Positions 42,001-50,273 of a stretch of 60,315 bases of DNA are shown here, one piece after another. A program made the translations under genes and the position numbers. A model generated the notes under the pieces. That model had not been told where the DNA came from, ran no database searches, and saw nothing but the letters and a program-made list of their open reading frames with translations. This stretch comes from Phycisphaerales bacterium (lineage in GTDB: Bacteria > Planctomycetota > Phycisphaerae > Phycisphaerales > UBA1924): positions 1 to 60,315 of the forward strand of contig JABWBB010000012.1 of the NCBI GenBank assembly GCA_013360675.1. Direction: 5' to 3'. The first letter of the stretch is position 1. Each line of letters begins with the position of its first letter.

Positions 42001-42980
42001 GCGGCAAGGTGCTGGCCAGTGGGCGAGACTTTGGGGCGATCCGCGATCAACTCTCGGGTGCGCTGCGCAGCGCGGTGCTCAAGAGCGGCGATACAAAGTT
42101 CACCCGCGACGACATCCGCGACTGGGACATTGGCACGCTCCCCGAACGCGTCGAACTCAAGCGGGCGGGCATCGTTGTGCCCGCGTTCCCTGCAATTCTC
42201 GATAAAGGCGCGAGCGTATCGCTTCGTCTTGTTGATTCCTCCGCCGCCGCCGCGTGGCACACGCGCCGGGGCGTGCGTCGCCTGTTCACGCTCACCGCGG
42301 GGCGAGAGTTTCAGCGTCAGACGATGCACCTGCCTGGGGTGGATCGCCTGGGCCTGCAGTTTGCATCGCTGGGAGGAACGCGGGCCATCAGCGGGCAGAT
42401 CCGCGATCTGGTCGCCGACCGGGCCTTTATCGGCAATGACGCGCTCCCGCGTTCGCGGGATGATTTCGACATCGCCCTCACGCTGGGCATGCAGCGTGTG
42501 GGGCGGGCCCTGGAAGAGGTGAAGGCCTTGTGCGGGCCGATCGGGACAAACTATCACGCCGCCCGGCTGGGTGTCGATGCCCATACCCCGCCCACGTGGG
42601 CCGGGGTGATCGCGGACATGCGCGAGCAACTGGCGCACCTCTGCCCGCCGACATTCCTGGTCGATACGCCGCTCGACCGATTGGCCCACTATCCGCGCTA
42701 TCTCGCGGGCATCGTGGCCCGTCTTCGCAAACTGCCGGGCGGCAATCTGTCTAAAGACGCGCAGAACGCCGCCCAGATCGAGCCCTGGTGGCGCGTCTTT
42801 GTGGCGCGGCATGCTCAAGACCCCGAAGCCGTGGTGCGAGAACCCGAGTTTGCCGCCTTCCGCTGGTTGATCGAGGAGATGCGTATCTCGCTCTTTGCCC
42901 AGGAACTCCGCACGGCGGTCCCCGTCTCGATCAAACGCCTCCAGGAGCAATGGCAAGCGGTCGTCAAGGCCCGTTCCTAG
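39027..42980 (+). CDS. hrpA: ATP-dependent RNA helicase HrpA (DEAH box)
   Basis: A 1317-residue DEAH-box helicase, close in length to E. coli HrpA (1300). Walker A GETGSGKT is at residues 113-120, DEAH at 210-213, SAT in motif III, and motif VI reads QQRTGRCGRLGPG. Helicase-associated and OB-like domains follow, then the long C-terminal DUF3418 region (DVTLPLRYVFDAAQDDDGVTLVLPVEA). HrpA is linked to resolving stalled ribosomes and to mRNA processing. The start is uncertain: the reading frame opens with a TTG inside the preceding lipoprotein gene (26-base overlap), and other TTG codons lie at 39075 and 39084; no ATG precedes the conserved region. Confidence 0.95.
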   Translation: MPGSSPPNNAEPAGLPLAALKHDLNELAIRITRCLVRDRRRLQSLAEGVQHADKNRDAALARLEEAIHTSEAKVSARRALVPAIRYPDDLPISQRRAEIAAAIEQHQVVVVCGETGSGKTTQLPKICLELGRGIRGMIGHTQPRRIAARSVADRVAHELGVRHGEVVGSKVRFGDRTSDSTLVKLMTDGILLAETQGDRAFEQYDTIIVDEAHERSLNIDFLLGYLRTLLPRRPDLKVIITSATIDPDRFARHFASPKGPAPVILVSGRTYPVEVRYRPLVDEDARDGDVEAGLLAAVDELAREGSGDILAFFSGEREIRDAAEFLRKHHTPGDTRTSVLPLYAKLSASEQQRVFEPHAGRRIVLATNVAETSLTVPGIRYVIDTGVARVSRYSARTKVQRLEIEAISKASAQQRTGRCGRLGPGICIRLYAQDDFSARSEFTDPEILRTSLASVILQMKSLRLGRIEEFPFIEPPEPRLIRDGYETLRELGAVDEADELTPLGRDLSRLPIDVRVGRMILAGVQRGCLAEMLVIASFLSVQDPRERPIDAQQAADEQHARFRNPESDYLGILSLWNFYRDQKRHLSHSKLRALCRASFLSYVRLREWENVHHQLAELGGSMGWHANREPALPDEIHRSLLTGLLSNIGRKRETGEFQGPRGLSFRVFPGSALFKKTPAWVMAGELVRTTQLWARQVAGVKTEWIEAAAGHLLKRSWFDPHWSRESGKAFAFERLSLHGLDIVERRRTPLGPLDAAKARELFIHHALVEGDAALNAPAIRQNLALAEEMRALEVRARRLDLLAESAARFAFYDRVLPPDVWSVSLFEAWRVQRERGNPKILQMSMGDLVAPGVTPPTRAAFPDAIRAGDVTLPLRYVFDAAQDDDGVTLVLPVEAMAHVEPARLAWLIPGLLREKVELIIKSLPKSVRRLIAGPSALAARFVEETPFGEGDLFERLSRFLTKATSVEVLARDLAASPLPVYLQFRVEVHDTGGKVLASGRDFGAIRDQLSGALRSAVLKSGDTKFTRDDIRDWDIGTLPERVELKRAGIVVPAFPAILDKGASVSLRLVDSSAAAAWHTRRGVRRLFTLTAGREFQRQTMHLPGVDRLGLQFASLGGTRAISGQIRDLVADRAFIGNDALPRSRDDFDIALTLGMQRVGRALEEVKALCGPIGTNYHAARLGVDAHTPPTWAGVIADMREQLAHLCPPTFLVDTPLDRLAHYPRYLAGIVARLRKLPGGNLSKDAQNAAQIEPWWRVFVARHAQDPEAVVREPEFAAFRWLIEEMRISLFAQELRTAVPVSIKRLQEQWQAVVKARS

Positions 42981-42983
42981 CCT
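42978..42983 (+). promoter_or_regulatory. -10-like hexamer of the M48 protease gene
   Basis: TAGCCT, 9 bases before the ATG, overlapping the hrpA stop; could be chance. Confidence 0.3.
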
Positions 42984-42992
42984 CTTATCGCG

Positions 42993-44399
42993 ATGACGCA
43001 GATCCTAGTCATCCTCTGCTTCGCCGCCGTCCACCTGCGCGACGAGTACGCCTACGCGTCCGGCTTGTCACCGTTCACATCCGGCGCGATCACCCTGGCC
43101 GGGCTGGGGTTGATCTGGTTGTCTCACCTGGGCGCGATGGCCTTGTTCGGACACCGGATCGACCGCACAGGCTCGTGGCGGGCCGTCGTCGCGGCGGACC
43201 GGGCCACGCTCGCGGCCAATGTCTGTGGGGCGATCTGGTTCGCTACGTTCGTGCTGGTGGGGGGGCTGCTCGATGGCGTCCGCGCTCTGGTCGGCGACAC
43301 CATCCTGCTTGACGAACTGCTCGCGCTGCTGATCCCACTGGCGTTTCTCGCGGCGGTCTGGTGGAGTTACGAGCCCATCGACCGGCGCCTGGGCGAGGCC
43401 GCGCTGATCCGTCGCCTCGACGAGGGGGGCGAGGTCTACCTTCCGCAAGGTCGCTCCGCGTTCGTCGTACGACGCCTGCGTCATCACGTCCTGCTCAGCG
43501 GGGTTCCCCTCACGATCATCATCGGCTGGTCGGAACTCATCGGCTGGATCTCACACGCGTGGCTGAGCCATTGGCCCCCATCCGCGGGTGAGGCACTACG
43601 CATCGCCGGCGTGCTGGCGATCTTTGTCGTCTCGCCCGCCATCATGCGCCGTGTGTGGGGGGCGAAGTATCTCGACGGGAGCGGGATCGCGGCACTGGTC
43701 GACGACATGCGCCGTCTGCACAAGGTGCGTGTCCGCGGCCCGCTCCTGCTGCCCACGGGGGGTACCAGCGTCAACGCCGCCATTTTGGGCGTGATGTGGC
43801 CCTTCCGCTACGTGCTCTTTTCGGATGCCCTGCTCGAGCACCTCTCGCCCGTGCACATCGAGGCCGTCACGGCCCACGAGATTGCGCACGTCCGACGCCA
43901 TCACATCCCATGGCTTGGGGCGCTCATGCTCTCGATCATCCTGCTGCTGGGGGGCATGATGGGGCTCGTGATCGATTTCTGGCCCGTGTCGCTGCCTGCA
44001 TGGCTTGTAGAGTTCACGCCCGAGATCGCGGGCATGGCTTCACTCGCGATCGGTGCATTGGCGTTCGGGTATGTCAGCCGTCGTTTTGAGTGGCAAGCCG
44101 ATGCCTTCGCCGCGGCGCACGTCAGCCGTCGTGCGGCGTGCGACGTGGTGACGCCCGAAGGTGCGCTCGCCCTGAGTGACGCCCTCGACCGTGTAGCCCG
44201 CCTGAACCACATGCCCCAGGATCGCTTCTTTTTCCGGCACGGCTCGATCCGCACACGCCGCCGGCGACTGGCCGCTCTCGTGGGCACACCCCTGGACGCG
44301 ATGCCCATCGACCAGGAAGTCTCGCGGATCAAGAACGCGATCGGAGTAATGGTGCTGCTGCTGGTGGTCGCGTTGGCCCTGCTCACCGCGGTAGGATGA
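42993..44399 (+). CDS. M48-family membrane zinc metalloprotease
   Basis: A 468-residue integral membrane protease. Helices are at about 30-50, 78-98, 108-125, 168-190 and 203-215; the zinc motif HEIAH is at 295-299, and the third ligand Glu lies in RRFEWQADAFAA, as in HtpX/Ste24 enzymes. Two further membrane helices flank the catalytic region and one ends the protein. It resembles Ste24/HtpX-type M48 proteases that degrade membrane proteins; the substrate is unknown. TAGCCT, overlapping the hrpA stop, lies 9 bases before the ATG. Confidence 0.85.
   Translation: MTQILVILCFAAVHLRDEYAYASGLSPFTSGAITLAGLGLIWLSHLGAMALFGHRIDRTGSWRAVVAADRATLAANVCGAIWFATFVLVGGLLDGVRALVGDTILLDELLALLIPLAFLAAVWWSYEPIDRRLGEAALIRRLDEGGEVYLPQGRSAFVVRRLRHHVLLSGVPLTIIIGWSELIGWISHAWLSHWPPSAGEALRIAGVLAIFVVSPAIMRRVWGAKYLDGSGIAALVDDMRRLHKVRVRGPLLLPTGGTSVNAAILGVMWPFRYVLFSDALLEHLSPVHIEAVTAHEIAHVRRHHIPWLGALMLSIILLLGGMMGLVIDFWPVSLPAWLVEFTPEIAGMASLAIGALAFGYVSRRFEWQADAFAAAHVSRRAACDVVTPEGALALSDALDRVARLNHMPQDRFFFRHGSIRTRRRRLAALVGTPLDAMPIDQEVSRIKNAIGVMVLLLVVALALLTAVG
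44392..44397 (+). promoter_or_regulatory. -10-like hexamer of the M20 peptidase gene
   Basis: TAGGAT, 6 bases before the ATG, overlapping the M48 stop. Confidence 0.4.
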
Positions 44400-44403
44400 T
44401 CTC

Positions 44404-45624
44404 ATGCCCGTGACCCACGCCGAACAGCGCCTGTGCGATTCACTCAAGGCCCGCGCCCCCGCCATGCTTGCCGACCTGACGCGCCTGGTCGCGATCCCCA
44501 CGGGGCTCAACCATCGGGCGGGGCTCGACGAGACCCGCGGCATCATCACCCAGCGGCTTGAGGCCCTGGGCGCTCATATCTCGATCGTCCCCGGTCAGGA
44601 GCGCGATTCGTGGCTCGCCGCCACCGGGGCCGAGCCGGGCGTGCCGCCCACGGCGATCTGCCACAAACTCCACGTCCCCGGGGCTCGATCCTCGGTGCTT
44701 TTGGCGGGTCATCTCGACACGGTGCACGACCCTGCGGGCCCCTTCCGCGAACTCACACTCTCCTCCGACGGGCGCACCGCCACCGGCCCGGGCTGTGTCG
44801 ACATGAAGGGCGGGCTTGTCATCGCGATCCATGCACTTGAAGCCCTGGCCGAGGCGGGCATCCCCTGCGCCTGGGGCTTTGTCCTCAACAGCGACGAAGA
44901 GACCGGCTCGTACCACTCCGACGCGACCCTTCGCGCCGAGGCGAGGACCTACACCTACGGCATCGCCCTCGAGCCCGCGCTCCCCGACGGTTCGCTCGTT
45001 GTTGAGCGCCCCGGCAGCGGTCAGTTCATGATCGAAGTCCATGGCAAAGCCTCGCATGTGGGGCGTGACTTCGCCTCGGGGGTCTCGGCGGTCAACGCCA
45101 TGGCCCGCGCCATTCTCGATGTCGCCGCCATGGCCAACCCCGCGGCGGGAGTCATCACCAACATCGGCCCGCTGCAGGGAGGTGCGGCGGCCAACGTCGT
45201 CCCCGATCTCGCCCGCGCCTGGGGCAACGCCCGCTTCGCTTCGCAGCGTCACGCCGACGATCTGGGCGCACGCCTGGACGCACTCGCCACGCCCTCCGAC
45301 GCGTTGCCCCGCATCGATATCCGGCGCAGTTTCAACCGCCCACCCAAGCCGCTGACACCCGCGACCGAGCAACTCGCGCTGGCCGCCCGGGCCGTGGCCG
45401 AGGACCTGGGCCAGAAACTCCCCTTCGGCAAGACCGGGGGCGTCTGCGACGGGAACAACCTGCAAGCCGCGGGGCTGCCGACGATTGACACGCTGGGCGT
45501 GCGTGGCGGGGGCCTGCACACGCCCCAGGAATGGATCGAGATTACCAGCCTGCTCGAACGAGCCCAGATGCTGGCGGTGCTCATCGCCCGCCTGTGCGAA
45601 CGAGGCACCGCGCCCGACGCCTGA
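44404..45624 (+). CDS. M20-family metallopeptidase/deacylase (ArgE/CPG2-like)
   Basis: A 406-residue di-zinc hydrolase. Ligands: H103 in AGHLDTV, D133 in GCVDMKGG, E165-E166 in NSDEETGS, Glu in ALEPALPDG and His in GLHTPQEW. The dimerisation domain starts near GSGQFMIEVHGKASHVG. The group includes carboxypeptidase G2, ArgE and DapE, which cleave N-acyl or C-terminal amino acids, often glutamate. The position 90 bases before a class III aminotransferase and near astA-astD makes an N-succinylglutamate (AstE-like) or N-acyl-ornithine substrate possible; that is inference. TAGGAT, which contains the first base of the previous stop, lies 6 bases before the ATG. Confidence 0.85.
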   Translation: MPVTHAEQRLCDSLKARAPAMLADLTRLVAIPTGLNHRAGLDETRGIITQRLEALGAHISIVPGQERDSWLAATGAEPGVPPTAICHKLHVPGARSSVLLAGHLDTVHDPAGPFRELTLSSDGRTATGPGCVDMKGGLVIAIHALEALAEAGIPCAWGFVLNSDEETGSYHSDATLRAEARTYTYGIALEPALPDGSLVVERPGSGQFMIEVHGKASHVGRDFASGVSAVNAMARAILDVAAMANPAAGVITNIGPLQGGAAANVVPDLARAWGNARFASQRHADDLGARLDALATPSDALPRIDIRRSFNRPPKPLTPATEQLALAARAVAEDLGQKLPFGKTGGVCDGNNLQAAGLPTIDTLGVRGGGLHTPQEWIEITSLLERAQMLAVLIARLCERGTAPDA

Positions 45625-45659
45625 TCTTGCTGTTGGTCAGTGATCGATCAATCCGATCC

Positions 45660-45665
45660 TACAAT
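45660..45665 (+). promoter_or_regulatory. Possible -10 element of the aminotransferase gene
   Basis: TACAAT about 45 bases before the ATG in the short spacer after the M20 gene. It would give a leader that contains the GGAG site. No clear -35. Confidence 0.35.
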
Positions 45666-45709
45666 GCACAGCGTGCGCCCCGCGCATGCCCCGCACCACG
45701 GAGTATGCG

Positions 45710-47194
45710 ATGCCCATGACAACGAATCCCAAGCCCGCCTCTTCGACGGCCTCCGCGGCCGCGCCTGCCACCCACGCCCAGCGCCTTGGCGCGTCTCCCG
45801 CGGTGGATCAAGCCGTCGAGGCGATGGTGGCGGAACTGCAGGCGGCCCAGGCCCGCATCACCGATGTGCGACCGGCCGACCCCGCCCTGGCCAAGCCCTA
45901 CGCCGATCTGCTCGCCTTGGCGGCCGACGTGCGCGGGCGTGGCCTGCTCTACCCCTACATCGGCTCGGGGCTGGGGAACGGCGCGCTCGTCGAACTCGCC
46001 GACGCCAGCGTGAAGTGGGACATGATCTGCGGCATAGGCGTTCACTTCTTCGGGCACTCCGACCCCGACCTCACCCGCGTCGCCATCCGCTCGGGCCTCG
46101 ACGACACGCTCAAGCACGGCAACCTCCAGACCAACGCCCAGGCCCTCGAGTTTTCACAGACACTCCTGGCCCAGGCCCGCGCCACCAGCCGCCTCAAGTT
46201 CTCGTTCCTTTCGACCAGCGGGGCGATGGCCAACGAGAACGCCCTCAAGGTCTGCTTCCAGAAGCACGCCCCCGCGCCGCGCGTGCTCGCCTTCCGTGAT
46301 TGCTTCATGGGGCGCAGCACCACCATGGCCCAGATCGGCGACACGCCCGACTATCGCCAGGGGCTGCCCCTCAACACGCTCGTGGACTACATGCCCTTCT
46401 GGGACCCGGCCAAGGCCGCGATCGTCGGCAAGGCGCAGTACATCGAGAGCGCGGTCGCGCAGTTGACCGACTACCTCGACCGCTACCCGGGCCAGCACGC
46501 CTGCTTCATCTTCGAGTTGATCCAGGGCGAGGGCGGCTTCCGTGTGGGCGACCGCGACTTCCTCAAGGCGCTGATGGAGGTCTGCAAGGCCCGGCGCGTC
46601 GCGGTGTGGGACGACGAGATCCAGACCTTCGGGCGCACCACGCGCATGTTCGCCTACGAAACGCTCGACCTGGGCCAGTACATCGACGTGCTCACAGTCG
46701 GCAAGATGACCCAGGCCTGCGTCACTCTCTTCACCGAGGAATACAACCCCAAGGGCGGGCTCCTCAGCGGCACCTTCACGGGCGAGGGCGTCTCCTTCCG
46801 TGTGGGCCAGCGCATCATCGAACGCCTGCGCGACGGAAACTACTACGGCGACGACGGCCTCATCGCACGCCACCACGCCGCCTTCCGCGAGCACGCCGCA
46901 CGGCTGATCGCGAATCACCCCGCGTGGTTCCCCGAAGTGGCCACGCTGGGCCAGGGCACGCAGGCGTTGATCGGCGGGATCGGCGGCATGATGCGCTTCA
47001 CACCCTTCGCCGGCAAGAAGGACAAGATCAACGCCGCCTGCAAGGCCTGCTTCGACGAGGGCGTGATCCTGTTTTATTGCGGGCACGGCCCGTACAGCCT
47101 GCGGATGCTCCCGCCGCTGGGCGTGATGAAGATCGAGGACTGGCCGCGGGTCTTCGCCTGCATCGAGAAGGGGCTGGCCAAGGCCGCGGGATAA
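45710..47194 (+). CDS. Class III pyridoxal-phosphate aminotransferase
   Basis: A 494-residue omega-type aminotransferase. The cofactor loop is STSGAMANENALKVCF, the Asp contact is in VWDDEIQTFGRTTRMFAYE, and the Schiff-base lysine is in LTVGKMTQAC. These match fold-type I class III enzymes (acetylornithine, lysine, GABA aminotransferases), but the spellings are off the usual 'SGTEANE' and 'DEVQTG' forms, so it belongs to a less common branch. It lies between an M20 enzyme and astA-astD, which suggests an ornithine or N-succinylornithine role (AstC-like) without proving it. GGAG 6 bases before this ATG sets the start. It converges on the GNAT gene. Confidence 0.85.
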   Translation: MPMTTNPKPASSTASAAAPATHAQRLGASPAVDQAVEAMVAELQAAQARITDVRPADPALAKPYADLLALAADVRGRGLLYPYIGSGLGNGALVELADASVKWDMICGIGVHFFGHSDPDLTRVAIRSGLDDTLKHGNLQTNAQALEFSQTLLAQARATSRLKFSFLSTSGAMANENALKVCFQKHAPAPRVLAFRDCFMGRSTTMAQIGDTPDYRQGLPLNTLVDYMPFWDPAKAAIVGKAQYIESAVAQLTDYLDRYPGQHACFIFELIQGEGGFRVGDRDFLKALMEVCKARRVAVWDDEIQTFGRTTRMFAYETLDLGQYIDVLTVGKMTQACVTLFTEEYNPKGGLLSGTFTGEGVSFRVGQRIIERLRDGNYYGDDGLIARHHAAFREHAARLIANHPAWFPEVATLGQGTQALIGGIGGMMRFTPFAGKKDKINAACKACFDEGVILFYCGHGPYSLRMLPPLGVMKIEDWPRVFACIEKGLAKAAG

Positions 47195-47199
47195 GTTCC

Positions 47200-47766
47200 T
47201 TAGCCAGGTTGGTCCCCAACCCACAGGCCCATCATCACGTGGTCGAGCAGGTTGCCCCGGTCGTCGCGGAACTGCCGCTTCTGTCGTGCTTCCTCCACGA
47301 AGCCGAACTTCGTGTACAGCCGCAGCGCGTGCGCGTTGTCGGGGATCACCCCCAGCGTCACCTTCAGGATGGCCGGGTTTTCGCGTGCCCATGCCACCAT
47401 CCGCTCCATGAAGAGCGTGCCCAGGCCCCGCCCGCGCCAGGCGGGGCTCATGCCCATGCCAAACTCCACCGCGTGCGCCAGGCGTCGCTTCACGGGCACG
47501 TTCATCGACATTGCTCCGACGACGATGCCCTCGTAGCGAGCCAGCGCGAGCAGCCCCCCGGGCTTCTCGCGAAACTCACGGATCTGTTTCTTCTGCAACT
47601 CGACGTCCGGGTCGACCTCGCCGGGCGCGGTGGCGATGAAATCCGCGGTCGTGGACAGGAGATTGCGAAACGCCAGGACGTCGGGCGCGTCCGCCTCCGT
47701 GGCACTCGCCAGCGTGACCTCCGCCCCGTCCCGCACCCGCAGCGTGATTGGTCCGATCAGACCCAT
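47200..47766 (-). CDS. GNAT-family N-acetyltransferase
   Basis: A 188-residue acetyltransferase of the RimJ/RimL-like GNAT group: VTLASATEADAPDVLAFRN at the N-terminus, the acetyl-CoA loop SPAWRGRGLGTLFMERM (motif A, R/Q-x-x-G-x-G/A), and VTLGVIPDNAHALRLYTKFGFVEEARQKRQ at the end. The substrate is unknown. It is followed on the same strand by nothing and preceded by rtcB, whose stop is 2 bases upstream, so they probably share a transcript. Confidence 0.85.
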   Translation of the reverse strand: MGLIGPITLRVRDGAEVTLASATEADAPDVLAFRNLLSTTADFIATAPGEVDPDVELQKKQIREFREKPGGLLALARYEGIVVGAMSMNVPVKRRLAHAVEFGMGMSPAWRGRGLGTLFMERMVAWARENPAILKVTLGVIPDNAHALRLYTKFGFVEEARQKRQFRDDRGNLLDHVMMGLWVGDQPG

Positions 47767-47768
47767 GA

Positions 47769-48992
47769 CTAATCCTCGGCCTTCTCCCCCTCGGGGGCCA
47801 TCTTGACGATCGCCGGATCAAACCGCGCGACGATCTCGACTAATTCCTCCTGGCGGGCCATCACGCGTTCAATGTCCTTGTAGACCCCGGGCACTTCGTC
47901 GATCCCCGCGCTGAGCACCGTGATCCCCTTGGCCTCGATCTCACGCCGCACGTTTCCCCACGCGAACGTCTTCCTCGCCTGTGTGCGTGACATGACCCGC
48001 CCCGCGCCGTGGGCGGCGGAGTTGAGCGACTCGGCACATCCCCGCCCTCGCACGACAAACCCCGGGCTGGCCATCGAGCCGGGGATCATGCCCAGCACAC
48101 CCTTGCCGGCGGGTGTTGCTCCCTTGCGGTGGACGATCACATCCTGCTCAACGCCCCCGATGACGTGGCGCTCCTTCCAGGCGAAGTTGTGGTGGTTTTC
48201 GACGCCACCGATGACCTCGGCCCCGAGGTGCTCGGTGATGCGCCGGTGGATCACGGCGTGGTTCGCGCTGGCGTAGTGCCCCATCAGTTCCATGGCCGCC
48301 CAATACTCGCGACCCTCGGGCGTCTCCAGCCCAAGCCACGCCAACTGGCGCAGGTCCGGGGGCAGGTCCTTGTGCTGTTCCATCGCGGCCTTCGAATAGC
48401 GATCACACACCGCGGCCCCGGTCCCGCGCGAGCCCGAATGCGACAGCAGCGCGAGGTATTGCCCGCCTTGCAGCCCCAACCCCTCCCCTTCGATGGTCAG
48501 TGTGCCCCACTCGACGAAGTGGTTTCCCGAGCCCGACGTGCCCAACTGGCTCCAGGCCTTGTCCTTGAGCGCACGCGTCACGGGCGAGACATCCCAGTCC
48601 CTATCCATGACCTCGTGATCGTTGGGACGGGTGAACGAGGCCCCCACGCCAAAGCGGGTCTCCTGCTCGATCGCACGGGCCAGCCGCCGTCGCTCGTGCT
48701 CGCTCTTGAGCGCGGCCACGGGGATATCGAGCACCGACAGTTTCATGCGGCAGGCGATATCCACGCCCACCGCGTAGGGCACCACCGCACCGACCGTCGC
48801 CAGCACGCCCCCGATGGGCAAGCCGTACCCCACGTGCGCGTCGGGCATGAGCGCCCCGGCGACCGAGACAGGCAGTGAGCAGGCCCGCCGGATCTGGTCG
48901 ACCGAGGCCTGATCAAAGTCGTCGCCGACCTTGCCCCACGCCCGCCACGGGGCGTTCTTGCCGGATTCTTGTTCACGGTCCTTCTTACTCAT
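47769..48992 (-). CDS. rtcB: RNA-splicing ligase RtcB
   Basis: A 407-residue GTP- and Mn-dependent RNA ligase joining 2',3'-cyclic phosphate or 3'-phosphate ends to 5'-OH ends, used in RNA repair. Metal and guanylation motifs: MPDAHVGYGLPIGG, GVDIACRM (Asp78, Cys81), GSGNHFVEW, LSHSGSRGTG, VENHHNFAW, HRKGATPAGKG and SAAHGAGRVMSR with the guanylated His. Archease and the usual rtcR regulator are not next to it. Its start faces the astA promoter region. Confidence 0.95.
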   Translation of the reverse strand: MSKKDREQESGKNAPWRAWGKVGDDFDQASVDQIRRACSLPVSVAGALMPDAHVGYGLPIGGVLATVGAVVPYAVGVDIACRMKLSVLDIPVAALKSEHERRRLARAIEQETRFGVGASFTRPNDHEVMDRDWDVSPVTRALKDKAWSQLGTSGSGNHFVEWGTLTIEGEGLGLQGGQYLALLSHSGSRGTGAAVCDRYSKAAMEQHKDLPPDLRQLAWLGLETPEGREYWAAMELMGHYASANHAVIHRRITEHLGAEVIGGVENHHNFAWKERHVIGGVEQDVIVHRKGATPAGKGVLGMIPGSMASPGFVVRGRGCAESLNSAAHGAGRVMSRTQARKTFAWGNVRREIEAKGITVLSAGIDEVPGVYKDIERVMARQEELVEIVARFDPAIVKMAPEGEKAED

Positions 48993-49038
48993 GTTCAGCC
49001 TGATTCCTGCGGTTCTCGGACGCTTCCGCGCCGGGGGC

Positions 49039-49044
49039 TACGAT
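49039..49044 (+). promoter_or_regulatory. Possible -10 element of astA
   Basis: TACGAT in the rtcB-astA divergent spacer, about 65 bases before the GTG start of astA. It fits the TANNNT form of other starts here; no -35 was recognised. Confidence 0.3.
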
Positions 49045-49109
49045 AGCAGCCACCCACCTGGATGCACGGATTGTGTCCGGGGGGGGAATCCAGCCGATCC
49101 GGGGGAACC

Positions 49110-50273
49110 GTGTTTCTCATTCGCCAGGCCAAGCCACAGGACGTGCCCACGCTGCTCAAACTGGCACGCATGGTCTACTTCCTCAACCTCCCGCCCGAGG
49201 AACGCCTGCTCGCCAGCAAGGTGGCCCAGAGCCAGGCCTGCTTCAAGCGGCTGGCTGGGGTGGTCGAGCCCAACTCCAACGGCTCACGCCGTCATTCGTC
49301 CACGGGCACAGACGGGCTCTCCGCGCTCGACGAAGAGGGCGATTTCTTCCTCTTCTCGATGGAAGAGGTCTCGAGCGGCGGGGTCATCGGCACCTCCCAG
49401 TTGCGCGCGCACCAGGGTGGCCCTGGCAACCCCAACTGGTCCCTGCGCATCGGCGAGAAGCGTTTCCACAGCGCGTCGCTGGGCTTTGGAACCTCGCACA
49501 CCGTCGTCCAGTTGCACGCCGACGAGTCGGGCCCCACCGAGATCGGCGGCATCATCCTGCAGCCCTCGCACCGCGGGCACCCCGTCCGCCCGGGGCGGTT
49601 GCTCTCGTTTGTGCGATTCCACCTGATCGGCCTGCACCGCCACCTCTTCGCCGAGCGCATCCTCGCCGAGATGATGGGCCCGGTGACGAGCGAGGGTGAG
49701 AGCGCCTTCTGGGACGCCTTCGGACGCAAGTTCATCCCGGTCAAGTTTCCCGAGGCCGACCGCTTCTGCCAGCACAACCGCCGCTTCATCTCTGAACTCC
49801 TCCCCAAAGAGGAGATCTATCTGACCCTCATGCCCCTCGAGATCCTCAACAGCGTGGGCGTGGTCTCGCGCGAGACCATCCCCGCTCGGCGCATGCTCGA
49901 GAACATGGGCTTCCGCTACCGGGGCTATGTCGATCCCTTCGACGGGGGGCCTCACCTCGACGCCCTCACCGACGACCTGCCCATTATCCGCGCCACGCGC
50001 ACGGCTACCGCCGGTCGCACCATCGCCGCTGAATCCTGCTCACAATCGGGCATCGTCAGCACGCTCGACGACATGGGCGAGTTCCGCGCGATCGAGACCC
50101 GATTCGAACTCACGCCCAAGAACATCCGTCTCCCCGCCGAGTCGGCCGAAATCTTGGGCATCACCAGCGGCATGAGCGTTGGCGTCACCCCGATGAACGC
50201 CCCGAAGAAGGTGTCACCCACGAGGCGAACCACAAAGCCCAAGGCCGCCGCCCGCCGCCGGAGCAAGGCGTGA
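49110..50273 (+). CDS. astA: Arginine/ornithine N-succinyltransferase AstA family
   Basis: A 387-residue acyltransferase that succinylates the alpha-amino group of arginine (or ornithine) from succinyl-CoA. Family marks: FLIRQAKPQDVPTLLKLA at the N-terminus, HSASLGFGTSHTVVQLHADESGPTEIGGIILQPSHRG, RFHLIGLHRHLFAERILAEMMGP, FWDAFGRKFIPVKFPEAD, and ARRMLENMGFRYRGYVDPFDGGPHLD. It is longer than the usual 340 residues, with an inserted loop near 60 and a basic C-terminus (KPKAAARRRSK). The GTG start follows a GGGGGA site; an ATG at 49062 is possible. It overlaps astD as GTGA. Confidence 0.9.
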   Translation: MFLIRQAKPQDVPTLLKLARMVYFLNLPPEERLLASKVAQSQACFKRLAGVVEPNSNGSRRHSSTGTDGLSALDEEGDFFLFSMEEVSSGGVIGTSQLRAHQGGPGNPNWSLRIGEKRFHSASLGFGTSHTVVQLHADESGPTEIGGIILQPSHRGHPVRPGRLLSFVRFHLIGLHRHLFAERILAEMMGPVTSEGESAFWDAFGRKFIPVKFPEADRFCQHNRRFISELLPKEEIYLTLMPLEILNSVGVVSRETIPARRMLENMGFRYRGYVDPFDGGPHLDALTDDLPIIRATRTATAGRTIAAESCSQSGIVSTLDDMGEFRAIETRFELTPKNIRLPAESAEILGITSGMSVGVTPMNAPKKVSPTRRTTKPKAAARRRSKA